This document shows positions 9,488 through 20,574 of a DNA stretch of 64,000 nt, piece after piece (position 1 is the stretch's first letter; each line of letters begins with the position of its first letter). The notes under the pieces are model-generated. The model was not told the DNA's origin. It saw only the letters and a list, made by a program, of their open reading frames with translations, and searched no databases. Where the stretch lies: the NCBI RefSeq assembly GCF_936925435.1, contig NZ_CAKZHQ010000002.1, positions 248,001 through 312,000 of the forward strand, written 5' to 3'. Position numbers and translations under genes: made by a program. This DNA comes from an uncultured Ramlibacter sp. (GTDB lineage Bacteria > Pseudomonadota > Gammaproteobacteria > Burkholderiales > Burkholderiaceae_C).

Positions 9488-10192
9488 ATGACCAAACGCA
9501 CCTTCCAGATCTACCGCTACGACCCGGACAAGGACGCCAAGCCCTACATGCAGACCATCGAGATCGAACTCGACGGCCATGAGCGCATGCTGCTGGACGC
9601 CCTGGGCAAGCTCAAGGCGCAGGACCCGACCCTGTCGTTCCGCCGCTCCTGCCGCGAAGGCGTGTGCGGCTCGGACGCGATGAACATCAACGGCAAGAAT
9701 GGCCTGGCCTGCCTGACCAACATGCTCACGCTCAAGGGCACGATCGTCCTCAAGCCTCTGCCCGGCCTGCCGGTGATCCGCGACCTGATCGTGGACATGA
9801 CCGACTTCTTCAAGCAGTACCACTCGATCAAGCCTTATCTGGTCAACGACAACATCCCGCCGGACAAGGAGCGCTTGCAATCGCCCGAGGAGCGCGAGGA
9901 GCTCGACGGGCTGTACGAGTGCATCCTGTGCGCCAGCTGCTCGACCAGCTGCCCCAGCTTCTGGTGGAACCCCGACAAGTTCGTCGGCCCGGCCGGTCTG
10001 CTGCAGGCCTACCGCTTCCTGGCCGACAGCCGCGACGAGGCCACGGCCGAGCGCCTGGACAACCTGGAAGACCCGTACCGCCTGTTCCGCTGCCACACCA
10101 TCATGAATTGCGTCGACGTCTGCCCCAAGGGCTTGAACCCGACGATGGCGATTGGCAAGATCAAGGAACTGATGGTGCGCCGCACCGTCTGA
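9488..10192 (+). CDS. sdhB: Succinate dehydrogenase iron-sulfur subunit
   Basis: Passes electrons from FAD to quinone. The 234-residue protein has an N-terminal 2Fe-2S domain ([19 protein letters not shown]) and a C-terminal domain with ligands for 4Fe-4S and 3Fe-4S clusters ([12 protein letters not shown] and [17 protein letters not shown]). It lies 28 bases downstream of sdhA and eight bases upstream of the assembly factor gene. Confidence 0.97.
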   Translation: MTKRTFQIYRYDPDKDAKPYMQTIEIELDGHERMLLDALGKLKAQDPTLSFRRSCREGVCGSDAMNINGKNGLACLTNMLTLKGTIVLKPLPGLPVIRDLIVDMTDFFKQYHSIKPYLVNDNIPPDKERLQSPEEREELDGLYECILCASCSTSCPSFWWNPDKFVGPAGLLQAYRFLADSRDEATAERLDNLEDPYRLFRCHTIMNCVDVCPKGLNPTMAIGKIKELMVRRTV

Positions 10193-10200
10193 GACCGACA

Positions 10201-10505
10201 ATGGCCGACGAACTGCTGGGCGAACGGGCCCTTTCCAAGCTCAAGTGGCGCTGCCGCCGCGGGCTGCTGGAGAACGACCTGTTCATCGAGCGCTTCTTCG
10301 CCACCCACGAGGCGGGCCTGACGGTCCGCCAGGCCGACGGCCTGAACGAATTGATGGACCTGGCTGACAATGACCTGCTGGACCTGCTGCTGCGGCGCAC
10401 GGAGCCGGCCGATGGCAGCCACACGAGTGAAGCAAGACAAGTGCTGGAGATGCTGCGCACCAGGGCAGCGCCGGCAGTGGGCCAAGAAACCGTAGGAAAA
10501 CCGAA

Positions 10506-10509
<4 letters not shown>
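10201..10509 (+). CDS. sdhE: Succinate dehydrogenase assembly factor SdhE (FAD assembly factor)
   Basis: A small protein (102 residues) that helps attach FAD covalently to SdhA. It carries the diagnostic RGLLEND version of the RGxxE motif at about residues 20-26, in the helical SdhE/SDH5 fold. The C-terminal 20 residues are low-complexity and beyond the usual domain. It overlaps gltA by four bases (ATGA), so translation of the two is probably coupled. Confidence 0.93.
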
Positions 10510-11816
<1,307 letters not shown>

Positions 11817-11834
11817 TCCGCTGCCCCGGCCTGA

Positions 11835-11858
11835 AAAAGCCCGCTTCGGCGGGCTTTT
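11835..11858 (+). terminator. Intrinsic terminator after gltA
   Basis: A 10-bp perfect stem (AAAAGCCCGC / GCGGGCTTTT) closed by a TTCG tetraloop and ending in a T-run, 18 bases after the gltA stop. The symmetric A/T tracts would let it work in both directions. Confidence 0.92.
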
Positions 11859-11967
11859 CCCGTTGGCCGGCCCGATCGGCAAGGTGGTCATCGCGGTTTG
11901 CGATGACAAGCCGGCCCTTTAGAAGGGAGAATAGAAAATCCATCGCTGTTGGCGATGGCCAGACACC

Positions 11968-12987
11968 ATGAAGCCCTCCGAACGCAACTTTGCCCGCCGC
12001 ATCGACCTGACCTCGCTTCAGCTGTTCGTCGCCGTTTGCGAGCTGGGCTCCATCGGCAAGGCGGCCGAGCGCGAGTTCATCGCCGCCTCGGCGGTGAGCA
12101 AGCGCCTGTCGGACCTGGAAGCCACACTGGGCACGCCACTGCTGTACCGCCACACCCGCGGCGTCGACCTGACGCCGGCCGGCGAGAGCCTGCTGCACCA
12201 CGCGCGCTCGGTGCTGTTCAGCCTGGACAAGATGCAGGGCGAACTCTCGGAATACGCCGACGGCGTGCGCGGCCACGTGCGCATCCACGCCAGCATCTCG
12301 GCCATCGTGCAGTTCCTGCCCGAGGACCTGGGCCGCTTCGCCCAGGAGCACGGCGAGATCAAGATCGACCTGGAAGAACACCTGTCCACCGAGGTGCTGC
12401 GGGCGGTGCAGGAAGGCGCGGCCGACCTGGGCATCTGCAACACCGGCGTGAAAAGTAGAGCCCCCACGGGCTTCGCCCTGCCCCCCGAGGGGGCTGGGTC
12501 ACCTAGGGGCGGCCCGTCGGTGACCCGCAGCGACGAGCTGCAGACCCTGCCCTACCGCGAGGACGAACTGGTGCTGATCGTGCCGCGCGGCCATGCGCTG
12601 GCGCAGCGCGAGGCCATCGCCTTCGAGGACAGCCTGGACTTCGACCACGTGGGCCTGCACGCCAACAGTTCGATCTACCTGGCCATGCAGGGCGCGGCCG
12701 CGGCCACCGGCCGCACCATCCGCCTGCGCATCCACGTCACCGGCCTGGACGCCATGTGCCGGATGATCCACAACGGTCTGGGCGTGGGCGTGATGCCGCG
12801 CCGGGCCTTCAACCTCATGCACGGCGTCGGCGCCCTCGACTGCGTGGCCTTGACCGATGCCTGGGCGCAGCGCCGCATCGAGCTGGTCGCGCGCGACTTT
12901 TCCACCCTGCCGGTGACGGCCCGCCTGCTGGTCGAGCACCTGCGCGCCAGCGCGCGCACGCCCCAGGCCGCCGCCACATCCACCTAA
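11968..12987 (+). CDS. LysR-family transcriptional regulator with an in-frame repeat insertion
   Basis: The N-terminal winged HTH (about residues 12-72) shows the LysR pattern [20 protein letters not shown] and [13 protein letters not shown]. The effector-binding domain starts near residue 95. The 339 residues are some 25-30 more than usual. The excess lies at about residues 163-188, where the DNA (12460-12520) is a copy of the GC-rich CCCCC-CGA-GGGGG repeat seen elsewhere in this window, read through in frame as a Pro/Gly/Arg-rich stretch. Flanking sequence ([10 protein letters not shown] ... [19 protein letters not shown]) joins smoothly if the insert is removed. Target genes are unknown; neighbours are gltA upstream and leuC downstream. 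Whether the protein still works is uncertain. Confidence 0.88.
   Translation: MKPSERNFARRIDLTSLQLFVAVCELGSIGKAAEREFIAASAVSKRLSDLEATLGTPLLYRHTRGVDLTPAGESLLHHARSVLFSLDKMQGELSEYADGVRGHVRIHASISAIVQFLPEDLGRFAQEHGEIKIDLEEHLSTEVLRAVQEGAADLGICNTGVKSRAPTGFALPPEGAGSPRGGPSVTRSDELQTLPYREDELVLIVPRGHALAQREAIAFEDSLDFDHVGLHANSSIYLAMQGAAAATGRTIRLRIHVTGLDAMCRMIHNGLGVGVMPRRAFNLMHGVGALDCVALTDAWAQRRIELVARDFSTLPVTARLLVEHLRASARTPQAAATST
12460..12520 (+). repeat. GC-rich palindromic repeat, copy A (inside the LysR gene)
   Basis: Runs from GCCCCCACGG through the TGCCCCCCGAGGGGGC palindrome to a GGGGCGGCCC end, the same order of blocks as copies B, C and D. This is the only copy inside a gene; it adds no stop codon in the LysR frame. 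Confidence 0.85.
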
Positions 12988-13016
12988 AATCACCTTCAGC
13001 CAACGGAAGTCAAGCC

Positions 13017-14438
13017 ATGGGACGCACCCTTTACGACAAGATCTGGGACGAGCATGTCGTCCACACCGAGGAGGACGGCACGGCCATCCTCTACATCGAC
13101 CGCCACCTGGTCCATGAAGTGACCAGCCCGCAGGCCTTCGAAGGCCTGCGCCAGGCCGGCCGCAAGGTCTGGCGCGTCAGCTCCATCGTCGCCACCGCCG
13201 ACCACAACACGCCCACCACCCACTGGGAGCAGGGCTACGACGGCATCAGCGATCCGATCAGCAAGGAACAGATCACCACGCTGGACAGCAACATCGCCGA
13301 GTTCGGCGCGGCGGCCTACTTCCCCTTCCTGAGCAAGCGCCAGGGCATCGTCCACGTCATGGGGCCGGAACAGGGCGCAACCTTGCCGGGCATGACCGTG
13401 GTCTGCGGCGATTCGCACACCTCCACCCACGGCGCCTTCGGCGCGCTGGCCCACGGCATCGGCACCAGCGAGGTCGAGCACGTGATGGCGACCCAGACCC
13501 TGCTGGCCAAGAAGGCGAAGAACCTGCGGGTCTTGGTCGAGGGCAAGGTGGCGCCCGGCGTCACCGCCAAGGACATCGTGCTGGCCATCATCGGCCGCAT
13601 CGGCACGGCCGGCGGCACCGGCTACACCATCGAGTTCGCCGGCTCGGCCATCCGCTCGCTGTCCATGGAAGGCCGCATGACCGTCTGCAACATGGCCATC
13701 GAGGCCGGCGCGCGTGCCGGCCTGGTGGCGGTGGACGACAAGACCATCGCCTACGTCAAGGGCCGGCCGCTGGCGCCCACGGGCCTGGAGTGGGACCTGG
13801 CCGTGGCCTACTGGAAGACCCTGCAGTCCGATGCCGATGCGAAGTTCGACGCCGTGGTCGAGCTCGACGCGATCCAGATCATCCCGCAGGTCACCTGGGG
13901 CACCTCGCCCGAGATGGTGCTGGGCGTGGACGCCCGTGTGCCCGACCCCGACAAGGAGAAGGACGCCAGCAAGCGCGGCGCCATCGAGCGCGCCCTGACC
14001 TACATGGGCCTGCAGCCGGGCAAGAAGATCGACGACATCCATGTCGACAAGGTCTTCATCGGCTCGTGCACCAACAGCCGCATCGAGGACATGCGCGAGG
14101 CCGCCGCCATGGTCAAGCGCCTGGGCCGCAAGGTCGCTAGCAACGTCAAGCTGGCCATGGTGGTGCCCGGCTCCGGCCTGGTCAAGGACCAGGCCGAGCG
14201 CGAAGGCCTGCACGAGATCTTCAAGGCCGCCGGCTTCGAGTGGCGCGAACCTGGCTGCTCCATGTGCCTGGCCATGAACGCCGACCGGCTGGAGCCGGGC
14301 GAGCGCTGCGCCTCCACCAGCAACCGCAATTTCGAGGGCCGCCAGGGTGCCGGCGGCCGCACCCATCTGGTGAGCCCCGCCATGGCCGCCGCAGCGGCCG
14401 TCCATGGCCATTTCGTCGACGTCCGCCAATTCGCCTGA
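13017..14438 (+). CDS. leuC: 3-isopropylmalate dehydratase large subunit
   Basis: With LeuD it isomerises 2-isopropylmalate to 3-isopropylmalate in leucine synthesis. The 473 residues belong to the aconitase superfamily. 4Fe-4S ligand cysteines lie in [13 protein letters not shown] and [11 protein letters not shown], and [15 protein letters not shown] is present. The start at 13017 ([13 protein letters not shown]) has a GGAAG ribosome-binding site and matches the family. It follows the LysR gene by 29 bp. Confidence 0.97.
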   Translation: MGRTLYDKIWDEHVVHTEEDGTAILYIDRHLVHEVTSPQAFEGLRQAGRKVWRVSSIVATADHNTPTTHWEQGYDGISDPISKEQITTLDSNIAEFGAAAYFPFLSKRQGIVHVMGPEQGATLPGMTVVCGDSHTSTHGAFGALAHGIGTSEVEHVMATQTLLAKKAKNLRVLVEGKVAPGVTAKDIVLAIIGRIGTAGGTGYTIEFAGSAIRSLSMEGRMTVCNMAIEAGARAGLVAVDDKTIAYVKGRPLAPTGLEWDLAVAYWKTLQSDADAKFDAVVELDAIQIIPQVTWGTSPEMVLGVDARVPDPDKEKDASKRGAIERALTYMGLQPGKKIDDIHVDKVFIGSCTNSRIEDMREAAAMVKRLGRKVASNVKLAMVVPGSGLVKDQAEREGLHEIFKAAGFEWREPGCSMCLAMNADRLEPGERCASTSNRNFEGRQGAGGRTHLVSPAMAAAAAVHGHFVDVRQFA

Positions 14439-14452
14439 AGGAGCCAAAGCCC

Positions 14453-14584
14453 ATGAACAAGACCCTCGCCACCCTGCTCGCCCTGTCCTTCGTCGCCGCC
14501 CTGGCCGGCTGCAACACGATTGCCGGCGCAGGCAAGGACATCCAGAAGGCCGGCAACGCCATCGAAAACTCCACGAAGAAGTAA
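14453..14584 (+). CDS. Entericidin A/B-like small lipoprotein
   Basis: A 43-residue lipoprotein precursor: a basic N-terminus, a hydrophobic core, the lipobox LAGC with the lipidated Cys at residue 20, then a short mature part (NTIAGAGKDIQKAGNAIENS) typical of entericidins. A GGAG ribosome-binding site lies upstream. It sits between leuC and leuD, 14 bp from the first and directly abutting the second, so it is co-transcribed with the leucine genes. In E. coli the family is linked to a toxin/antidote pair, but here only one member is present and its role is unknown. Confidence 0.88.
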   Translation: MNKTLATLLALSFVAALAGCNTIAGAGKDIQKAGNAIENSTKK

Positions 14585-15235
14585 ATGCAGCAGTTCACCG
14601 TACACAAAGGCCTGGTGGCCCCGATGGACCGCGAGAACGTGGACACGGATGCCATCATTCCCAAGCAGTTCCTCAAGTCGATCCGCAAGACCGGCTTCGG
14701 CCAGAACCTGTTCGACGAATGGCGCTACCTGGACCACGGCGAGCCCGGCCAGGACCCGGCCAGCCGCAAGCCCAACCCGGACTTCGTGCTGAACCAGCCG
14801 CGCTACCAGGGCGCCTCAGTCCTGCTGGCGCGCAAGAATTTCGGCTGCGGCTCGTCGCGCGAGCACGCTCCCTGGGCGCTGGACCAGTACGGCTTCCGGG
14901 CCATCATCGCGCCCAGCTACGCCGACATCTTCTTCAACAACTGCTTCAAGAACGGCCTGCTGCCCATCGCGCTGTCCGAGCTGCAGGTCGGACAGCTGTT
15001 CGACGAGGCCCTGGCCTTCCCTGGCTACCAGCTGACCGTCGACCTGGAGCGCCAGGTCATCGTCAAGCCCGACGGCGCCGAACTGGCCTTCGACGTCCAG
15101 CCCTTTCGCAAGTACTGCCTGCTCAACGGCTTCGACGACATCGGCCTGACGCTGCGCCAGAAGGACAAGATCCAGGCCTTCGAGGCCCAGCGCCTGGCGC
15201 AAAAGCCCTGGCTCGCCCACAGCCTGGTGCGCTGA
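14585..15235 (+). CDS. leuD: 3-isopropylmalate dehydratase small subunit
   Basis: The 216-residue swivel-domain partner of LeuC. Family motifs are [15 protein letters not shown] near the N-terminus and the substrate-binding [13 protein letters not shown] at about residues 87-99. Its ATG directly follows the TAA of the entericidin-like gene, so ribosomes can pass straight on. Confidence 0.97.
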   Translation: MQQFTVHKGLVAPMDRENVDTDAIIPKQFLKSIRKTGFGQNLFDEWRYLDHGEPGQDPASRKPNPDFVLNQPRYQGASVLLARKNFGCGSSREHAPWALDQYGFRAIIAPSYADIFFNNCFKNGLLPIALSELQVGQLFDEALAFPGYQLTVDLERQVIVKPDGAELAFDVQPFRKYCLLNGFDDIGLTLRQKDKIQAFEAQRLAQKPWLAHSLVR

Positions 15236-15246
15236 CCCGCCTTTAA

Positions 15247-15305
15247 GCATTCAACCAGGCCCGAGCCCCCGTGAAATGGACTCGGCCCGCTATCAAAACA
15301 AGAGC
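15247..15305 (-). repeat. GCTAT mini-repeat, copy 1 (leuB leader)
   Basis: Read on the minus strand: GCTCT-N7-ATAGC, 18 bases, GGGGGCT, then a degenerate tail. The spacing is identical to the four other copies. It fills the leuD-leuB gap and ends three bases before the leuB ATG, so the leuB ribosome-binding region derives from the element. Confidence 0.75.
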
Positions 15306-15308
15306 AAC

Positions 15309-16397
15309 ATGAAAATCGCAATCCTTCCCGGCGACGGCATCGGCACCGAGATCGTGGCCGAAGCGGTCAAGGTCCTGAATGTGCTGGACCTGCAATTCGA
15401 AACCGAGACCGCCCTGGTCGGCGGCGCCGCCTACGAGGCCCACGGCCACCCCCTGCCCGAGGGCACGCTCAAGCTGGCCAAGGAAGCCGACGCCATCCTG
15501 TTCGGCGCCGTCGGCGACTGGAAGTACGACAAGCTGGACCGGCCCCTGCGCCCCGAGCAGGCCATCCTGGGCCTGCGCAAGGCGCTGGGCCTGTTCGCCA
15601 ATTTCCGCCCGGCCATCTGCTACGAGGAGCTGGTCAACGCTTCCAGCCTCAAGCCCGAGCTGGTCTCCGGCCTGGACATCCTGATCATCCGCGAGCTGAC
15701 CGGCGACATCTACTTCGGCCAGCCGCGCGGCCGCCGCGTCTCGCCGGACGGCCATTTCCCCGGCGCCGAAGAAGCCTTCGACACCATGCGCTACACCCGG
15801 CCGGAGATCGAGCGCATCGGCCATGTCGCCTTCCAGGCCGCACGCAAGCGCAGCAAGCGCGTGACCAGCGTCGACAAGGCCAATGTGCTGGAAACCTTCC
15901 AGCTGTGGAAAGACGTGATGACCGAGGTCGGCAAGGAGTACCCGGACGTCGCCCTTGACCACATGTATGTGGACAACGCCGCCATGCAGCTGGTGAAGGC
16001 GCCCAAGAAGTTCGACGTGGTGGTGACCGGCAACATGTTCGGCGACATCCTGTCGGACGCCGCCGCCATGCTGACCGGTTCGATCGGCATGCTGCCCTCG
16101 GCCAGCCTGAACGCCGGCAACCAGGGCCTGTACGAGCCCAGCCACGGCAGCGCGCCGGACATCGCCGGCAAGGGCGTGGCCAATCCTTTGGCTACAATAT
16201 TGTCTGCCGCCATGATGCTCCGCTTCTCACTCAACCAGCCCCAGGCCGCCGACCGGATCGAGTCGGCCGTCAAGTCCGTGCTGGCTTCGGGTTTGCGTAC
16301 GCCGGACATCTGGTCGGAAGGCACGCAGAAGGTCGGCACACGCGAGATGGGCGACGCCGTCGTGGCCGCGATTACCAAGAAGACCACCAAGAGCTAA
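15309..16397 (+). CDS. leuB: 3-isopropylmalate dehydrogenase
   Basis: NAD-dependent oxidative decarboxylation of 3-isopropylmalate in leucine synthesis. The 362 residues begin [19 protein letters not shown]. The metal/substrate segment lies around [16 protein letters not shown] and [16 protein letters not shown] prefer the ATG at 15309; a start 33 bases upstream would add 11 residues encoded by a repeat element and not shared with the family. No strong Shine-Dalgarno sequence is present. The gene is separated from leuD by the 59-bp mini-repeat copy. Confidence 0.96.
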   Translation: MKIAILPGDGIGTEIVAEAVKVLNVLDLQFETETALVGGAAYEAHGHPLPEGTLKLAKEADAILFGAVGDWKYDKLDRPLRPEQAILGLRKALGLFANFRPAICYEELVNASSLKPELVSGLDILIIRELTGDIYFGQPRGRRVSPDGHFPGAEEAFDTMRYTRPEIERIGHVAFQAARKRSKRVTSVDKANVLETFQLWKDVMTEVGKEYPDVALDHMYVDNAAMQLVKAPKKFDVVVTGNMFGDILSDAAAMLTGSIGMLPSASLNAGNQGLYEPSHGSAPDIAGKGVANPLATILSAAMMLRFSLNQPQAADRIESAVKSVLASGLRTPDIWSEGTQKVGTREMGDAVVAAITKKTTKS

Positions 16398-16471
16398 CAG
16401 CTCCGGTTCGTCGCGCCCTCCCCGGCCAGACGAGCCGGGGACACCAGATCAACATTCTGAAAGGCGCTGAC

Positions 16472-17620
16472 ATGACACTCTCGAACGGACAACAACCGCT
16501 GGTCGGCCTGGTCGGCTGGCGCGGCATGGTCGGCTCGGTCCTGATGGACCGCATGCAGGCCGAAGGCGACTTCGGCCTGATCGAGCCGGTCTTCTTCTCC
16601 ACTTCCAACGCCGGCGGCAAGGCCCCGGCCATGGCCAAGAACGAAACCGCCCTCAAGGACGCTTTCGACATCGATGCCCTGAAGAAGTGCGACATCGTCA
16701 TCACCGCCCAGGGCGGCGACTACACGAGCGAGATCTTTCCCAAGCTGCGCGCCGCCGGCTGGAACGGCCACTGGATCGACGCCGCGTCCACCCTGCGCAT
16801 GCAGGATGACGCCGTCATCATCCTGGATCCGGTCAACATGCCGGTCATCAAGAACGCCCTGGTCAAGGGCGGCAAGAACTGGGTCGGCGGCAACTGCACC
16901 GTCAGCTGCATGTTGATGGGCGTGGGCGCTCTCTACAAGGCCGGCCTGGTCGAGTGGATGTCCAGCATGACCTACCAGGCGGCCTCGGGCGGCGGCGCCC
17001 AGCACATGCGCGAACTGCTGACCCAGTTCGGCACGCTCAACGGCGAAGTGCGCGCCCTGCTGGACGACCCCAAGTCGGCCATCCTGGAGATCGACCGCAA
17101 GGTGCTGGCCCGCCAGCAGTCGCTGGCCGGCGACGAGATCGCCAACTTCGGCGTGCCGCTGGGCGGCTCGCTGATTCCCTGGATCGACAAGGACCTGGGC
17201 GACGGCATGAGCAAGGAAGAGTGGAAGGCCGGGGCCGAGACCAACAAGATCCTGGGCCAGGGCCCGGGCTTTGACGTGCCGGCGATTCCGGTCGACGGTT
17301 TTTGCGTGCGCATCGGCGCCATGCGTTGCCACAGCCAGGCCCTGACCTTCAAGCTCAAGAAGAACGTGCCCTTGGCCGACATCGAGCAGCTCATCGCCAA
17401 CGACAACGCCTGGGTCAAGTTCGTGCCCAACACCAAGGAAGCCACGCTGCGCGACCTGACCCCGGTGGCCGTCACCGGCACGCTGGGCATTCCGGTGGGC
17501 CGGGTGCGCAAGCTGGCCATGGGTCCGGAGTATCTGGGCGCCTTCACGATTGGCGACCAGCTGCTGTGGGGCGCGGCCGAGCCGCTGCGCCGCATGCTTC
17601 GCATCCTGCTCGACGCCTGA
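16472..17620 (+). CDS. asd: Aspartate-semialdehyde dehydrogenase
   Basis: Reduces aspartyl phosphate to aspartate semialdehyde for lysine, threonine, methionine and diaminopimelate synthesis. The 382 residues place it in the longer Gram-negative class. The NADP fold is [14 protein letters not shown] (11-24) and the catalytic Cys142 is in [18 protein letters not shown] ribosome-binding site is present. It lies downstream of leuB, as is common in Burkholderiales, and upstream of fimV. Confidence 0.97.
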   Translation: MTLSNGQQPLVGLVGWRGMVGSVLMDRMQAEGDFGLIEPVFFSTSNAGGKAPAMAKNETALKDAFDIDALKKCDIVITAQGGDYTSEIFPKLRAAGWNGHWIDAASTLRMQDDAVIILDPVNMPVIKNALVKGGKNWVGGNCTVSCMLMGVGALYKAGLVEWMSSMTYQAASGGGAQHMRELLTQFGTLNGEVRALLDDPKSAILEIDRKVLARQQSLAGDEIANFGVPLGGSLIPWIDKDLGDGMSKEEWKAGAETNKILGQGPGFDVPAIPVDGFCVRIGAMRCHSQALTFKLKKNVPLADIEQLIANDNAWVKFVPNTKEATLRDLTPVAVTGTLGIPVGRVRKLAMGPEYLGAFTIGDQLLWGAAEPLRRMLRILLDA

Positions 17621-17647
17621 ACGACATCCGGCTGCACTTCGAAACTG

Positions 17648-17686
17648 CCTGTAGCTTCAAGTTACAGGTAGTTGTCATGCGACAAC
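17648..17686. promoter_or_regulatory. Two palindromes in the asd-fimV intergenic region
   Basis: First, a 21-bp near-perfect palindrome at 17648-17668: arm CCTGTAGCTT, one central base, arm AAGTTACAGG, with a single mismatch between arms. Second, a perfect stem GTTGTC-ATGC-GACAAC at 17671-17686. Neither is followed by a T-run, so the first looks more like a protein-binding site than a terminator. No candidate regulator is evident. Confidence 0.4.
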
Positions 17687-17745
17687 GCGCCGCAGATGTA
17701 AAAACCTGCCTTCGACGCCCCTCAGAAGTTAAAAGCTGTCTCAGC

Positions 17746-17774
17746 TTGTCAGCCTAAAACATTGATGCTATTGT
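17746..17774 (+). promoter_or_regulatory. Predicted sigma-70 promoter of fimV
   Basis: TTGTCA (17746-17751), a 17-bp spacer, TATTGT (17769-17774). It would start transcription near 17781, about 30 bases before the first fimV ATG. Confidence 0.5.
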
Positions 17775-17810
17775 CCTTTTAGCCAATTCAGTCTCGAGGC
17801 GCCGATTCGC

Positions 17811-20552
17811 ATGATGAGAAAAAAACTGCCTGCAGACCGAGCAGTGGGGACTCCAAAACCAATGAAAAAACCGCAGTTGGGGATGACCGCGCTGGCCGTA
17901 GCGGCCGCTGTCGTCCTGGGAGTTGCCACGTCGGATGCGCACGCCCTCGCCCTGGGTCGCCTGACCGTCCAGTCCGCGTTGGGAGAGCCCCTGCGTGCGG
18001 ACATCGACATCCCCGAAATCAACGCCGAAGAAGCCGCCAGCCTGCGGGTCGCGCCGGCCACGCCCGAGGCATTCCGTGCCGCCGGGCTGGAGTTCAGCCC
18101 GACCATTGCCAATCTCCAGGTCACGCTGCAGCGCCGCACCGATGGCCGCTACTTCCTGCGTCTGACCAGCGACCGGCCCGTCAATGACCCCTTTGTCGAC
18201 CTGATCCTGGAGACCAGTTGGTCGTCCGGCCGCATCGTCCGCGACTACACCCTGCTGTTCGACCCGCCCAATCTGCGCCAACCGGCACAGCCGCCCGTCG
18301 CCGCCCAGGTGTCCCCCTTGCCGGTGCCAGGCGCAGCCGCCCGACCTTCCGCCGCAGCTGCCGCAGCAGCACCTGTCGCTCGCGCGCCCGCAGCGCCTCG
18401 CCCGGCCCCCGCCACCCCAGCACCCCGTGCCGCGCCGGCAACAGCCGCCGCCGGCGATGGCCAGCGCGTGACCGTGCAAGCCGGCGACACCGCCGGCAAG
18501 ATCGCCGCCACCCACAAGCCCGCCACGGTGTCGCTCGACCAGATGCTGCTGGCCCTGCTGCGCAGCAATCCCGACGCTTTCATCGGCGGCAATGTCAATC
18601 GCCTGAAGGCCGGCGCCGTGCTGGACCTGCCCACGGCGGACCAAGCGGGCGCCACCGGCGCCAACGAAGCCAGCCAGACCATCGTCGCGCAAAGCCGCGA
18701 CTTCAATGAATTCCGCCGCCGCCTGGCCGAGGGCCTGCCCACTGCCAAGGTCGACAGCTCCAGCCGCCAGGCTTCGGGCAAGGTCCAGACCCAGGTCGAA
18801 GACCGCAAGAGCGCCGCCGCAACGCCGGACAAGCTGACCTTGTCCAAGGGCGCCACCCAGGCCCAGGCCACCGACAAGATCGCGCAGGACCGCGCCGCAC
18901 AGGAATCCGCGGCCCGCGTTGCCGAACTGAACAAGAACATCGCCGACCTCAACAAGCTCGGCACTGCCACCAGCACCACCTCGGCCCTGCCGGCGGCCAG
19001 CGCAGCCAAGCCGGCTCTGGCTGTGCCGGTGGCAGCCGCGCCCGCCAGCGCGGCCCCTGCTGCGCCCGTGGTTGCGGCGCCAGCCTCTGCCCCTGCGGCC
19101 GCCGTGCCTGTTGCGCCGGCTGCGGTTGTCGCCGCATCGGCCCCTGCTGCGCTTGCTCCCGCCTCCGCCACAGCGGAGCCTGCTTCCGCGCCTGTTGCCG
19201 CCGCCGTCACAGCCAGCGCGCCCGCGCCTGCCGCAGCGGCCAGCGCAGCACGCAAGCTGCCGCCGCCCGCCCCGGTGGCGGAACCCAGCCTGGTCGATGA
19301 CCTGCTGGAAAATCCCATCGTTCCGGCCGCAGCCGGTGGCTTGCTGGCCCTGCTGCTGGGCTTTGGTTTCTACCGCGCGCGCCAACGCAAGAAATCCAAC
19401 CAGGTCGACAGTTCCTTCCTGGAAAGCCGCCTGCAGCCCGACTCCTTCTTCGGCGCCAGCGGCGGCCAGCGCATCGACACCGCCGAGGGCGCCAGCGTCA
19501 CCGGCTCGTCCATGGTCTATTCGCCCAGCCAGCTGGACGCGGCCGGCGATGTGGACCCGGTGGCCGAAGCCGACGTCTACCTGGCCTATGGCCGCGACCT
19601 GCAGGCCGAGGAAATCCTCAAGGAAGCCCTGCGCACCAGCCCGCAGCGTGTCGCCATCCATGGCAAGCTGCTGGAGATCTATTCCAAGCGGCGCGATGCC
19701 AAGGCCTTCGAGCAGGTGGCGACCGAGGCCTACAGCCTGACCCGCGGTGAAGGCCCCGAGTGGGAGCACATCTGCGAGATGGGCCAGGAACTCGATTCGA
19801 CCAATCCCCTGTACCGCCCCGGCGGCCAGCCTTCCGAAGGCGGCCCTACCGCTGCGGAAGCTGCAGCGGCAGTCGCAGCAGCCTCCATGGCCACCCAGCG
19901 GATCGAGGTGGTGGCGCCTGCGCCGAGCGCCGCAGACCTGGACCTGGACCTGGATTTCTCGCTGGGCGACGACGAACCCGTGCAGCCGCCGACCATGCCG
20001 GCCGGCTTCAGCAGCGCGCCCGCGCCGCTGCCCGAGCCCACCGTGTCGTTCAACGCATCGCCAGCTCCGCAGGCGCCGTCCATGGACATGGACTTTGACA
20101 GCGCCACCGTCAACCTGGATGCACCCGGCCTGACCCTGTCGGAAGACAGCCTGAACTTCGACACCCTGCACACACCCTCGCTGCCGAACATCGGCGCAGC
20201 GGTGTCCACGCCGGCCCCCACGGCCGCGCCGGCAGCGGCAGCCGACAGCGGCATGATCGAGTTCGACATGGGCGCCCTGTCGCTGGACCTGGATGCACCC
20301 GCACCGGCACCGGCCGCTGCGCTGGGCGGCGACACCGAAGGCTCGCAGCTGACCACGGCAGGCGCCGCGCTGGAACCGGCTGGCGCCGACGACACCAGCG
20401 GTGACCCGCTGGCCACCAAGCTGGCCCTGGCTGAGGAATTCAACGCCATCGGCGACCCCGACGGGGCGCGCAGCCTGGCCGAAGAGGTGTTGGCCGAGGC
20501 CTCGGGCGAGCTCAAGAGCCGCGCCCAGCGCTTCCTGGCGGAGATCGGCTGA
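17811..20552 (+). CDS. fimV: FimV-like polar hub / peptidoglycan-binding protein
   Basis: A large (913-residue) inner-membrane protein of the FimV/HubP family, which organises the cell pole and supports type IV pilus assembly in relatives. Order: signal peptide (about 18-48), the conserved FimV N-terminal domain beginning LGRLTVQSALGEPLRADI, a LysM-like module (about 218-273), a long Ala/Pro-rich linker, one transmembrane segment (about 500-522), an acidic cytoplasmic part with TPR-like repeats, and the C-terminal FimV domain (about 863-913, ATKLALAEEFNAIGDPDGA). The ATG at 17862 (MKKPQLGM) would give a more typical signal peptide. Repeated GCC/CCG codons make the linker prone to length change. 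Confidence 0.93.
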   Translation: MMRKKLPADRAVGTPKPMKKPQLGMTALAVAAAVVLGVATSDAHALALGRLTVQSALGEPLRADIDIPEINAEEAASLRVAPATPEAFRAAGLEFSPTIANLQVTLQRRTDGRYFLRLTSDRPVNDPFVDLILETSWSSGRIVRDYTLLFDPPNLRQPAQPPVAAQVSPLPVPGAAARPSAAAAAAAPVARAPAAPRPAPATPAPRAAPATAAAGDGQRVTVQAGDTAGKIAATHKPATVSLDQMLLALLRSNPDAFIGGNVNRLKAGAVLDLPTADQAGATGANEASQTIVAQSRDFNEFRRRLAEGLPTAKVDSSSRQASGKVQTQVEDRKSAAATPDKLTLSKGATQAQATDKIAQDRAAQESAARVAELNKNIADLNKLGTATSTTSALPAASAAKPALAVPVAAAPASAAPAAPVVAAPASAPAAAVPVAPAAVVAASAPAALAPASATAEPASAPVAAAVTASAPAPAAAASAARKLPPPAPVAEPSLVDDLLENPIVPAAAGGLLALLLGFGFYRARQRKKSNQVDSSFLESRLQPDSFFGASGGQRIDTAEGASVTGSSMVYSPSQLDAAGDVDPVAEADVYLAYGRDLQAEEILKEALRTSPQRVAIHGKLLEIYSKRRDAKAFEQVATEAYSLTRGEGPEWEHICEMGQELDSTNPLYRPGGQPSEGGPTAAEAAAAVAAASMATQRIEVVAPAPSAADLDLDLDFSLGDDEPVQPPTMPAGFSSAPAPLPEPTVSFNASPAPQAPSMDMDFDSATVNLDAPGLTLSEDSLNFDTLHTPSLPNIGAAVSTPAPTAAPAAAADSGMIEFDMGALSLDLDAPAPAPAAALGGDTEGSQLTTAGAALEPAGADDTSGDPLATKLALAEEFNAIGDPDGARSLAEEVLAEASGELKSRAQRFLAEIG

Positions 20553-20574
20553 TCTCCCGCCTCCTGGGCCGCCG

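Noticed and set aside
7720-9501. A 593-codon antisense frame over sdhA
   Set aside because: The complement of a highly conserved enzyme gene; no start signals or homology pattern.
16188-16202. An internal promoter-like TTGGCTACAATATTG within leuB
   Set aside because: It contains a good -10 (TACAAT) but no -35, and it encodes a conserved LeuB segment (PLATILSAA), so the match may be chance.
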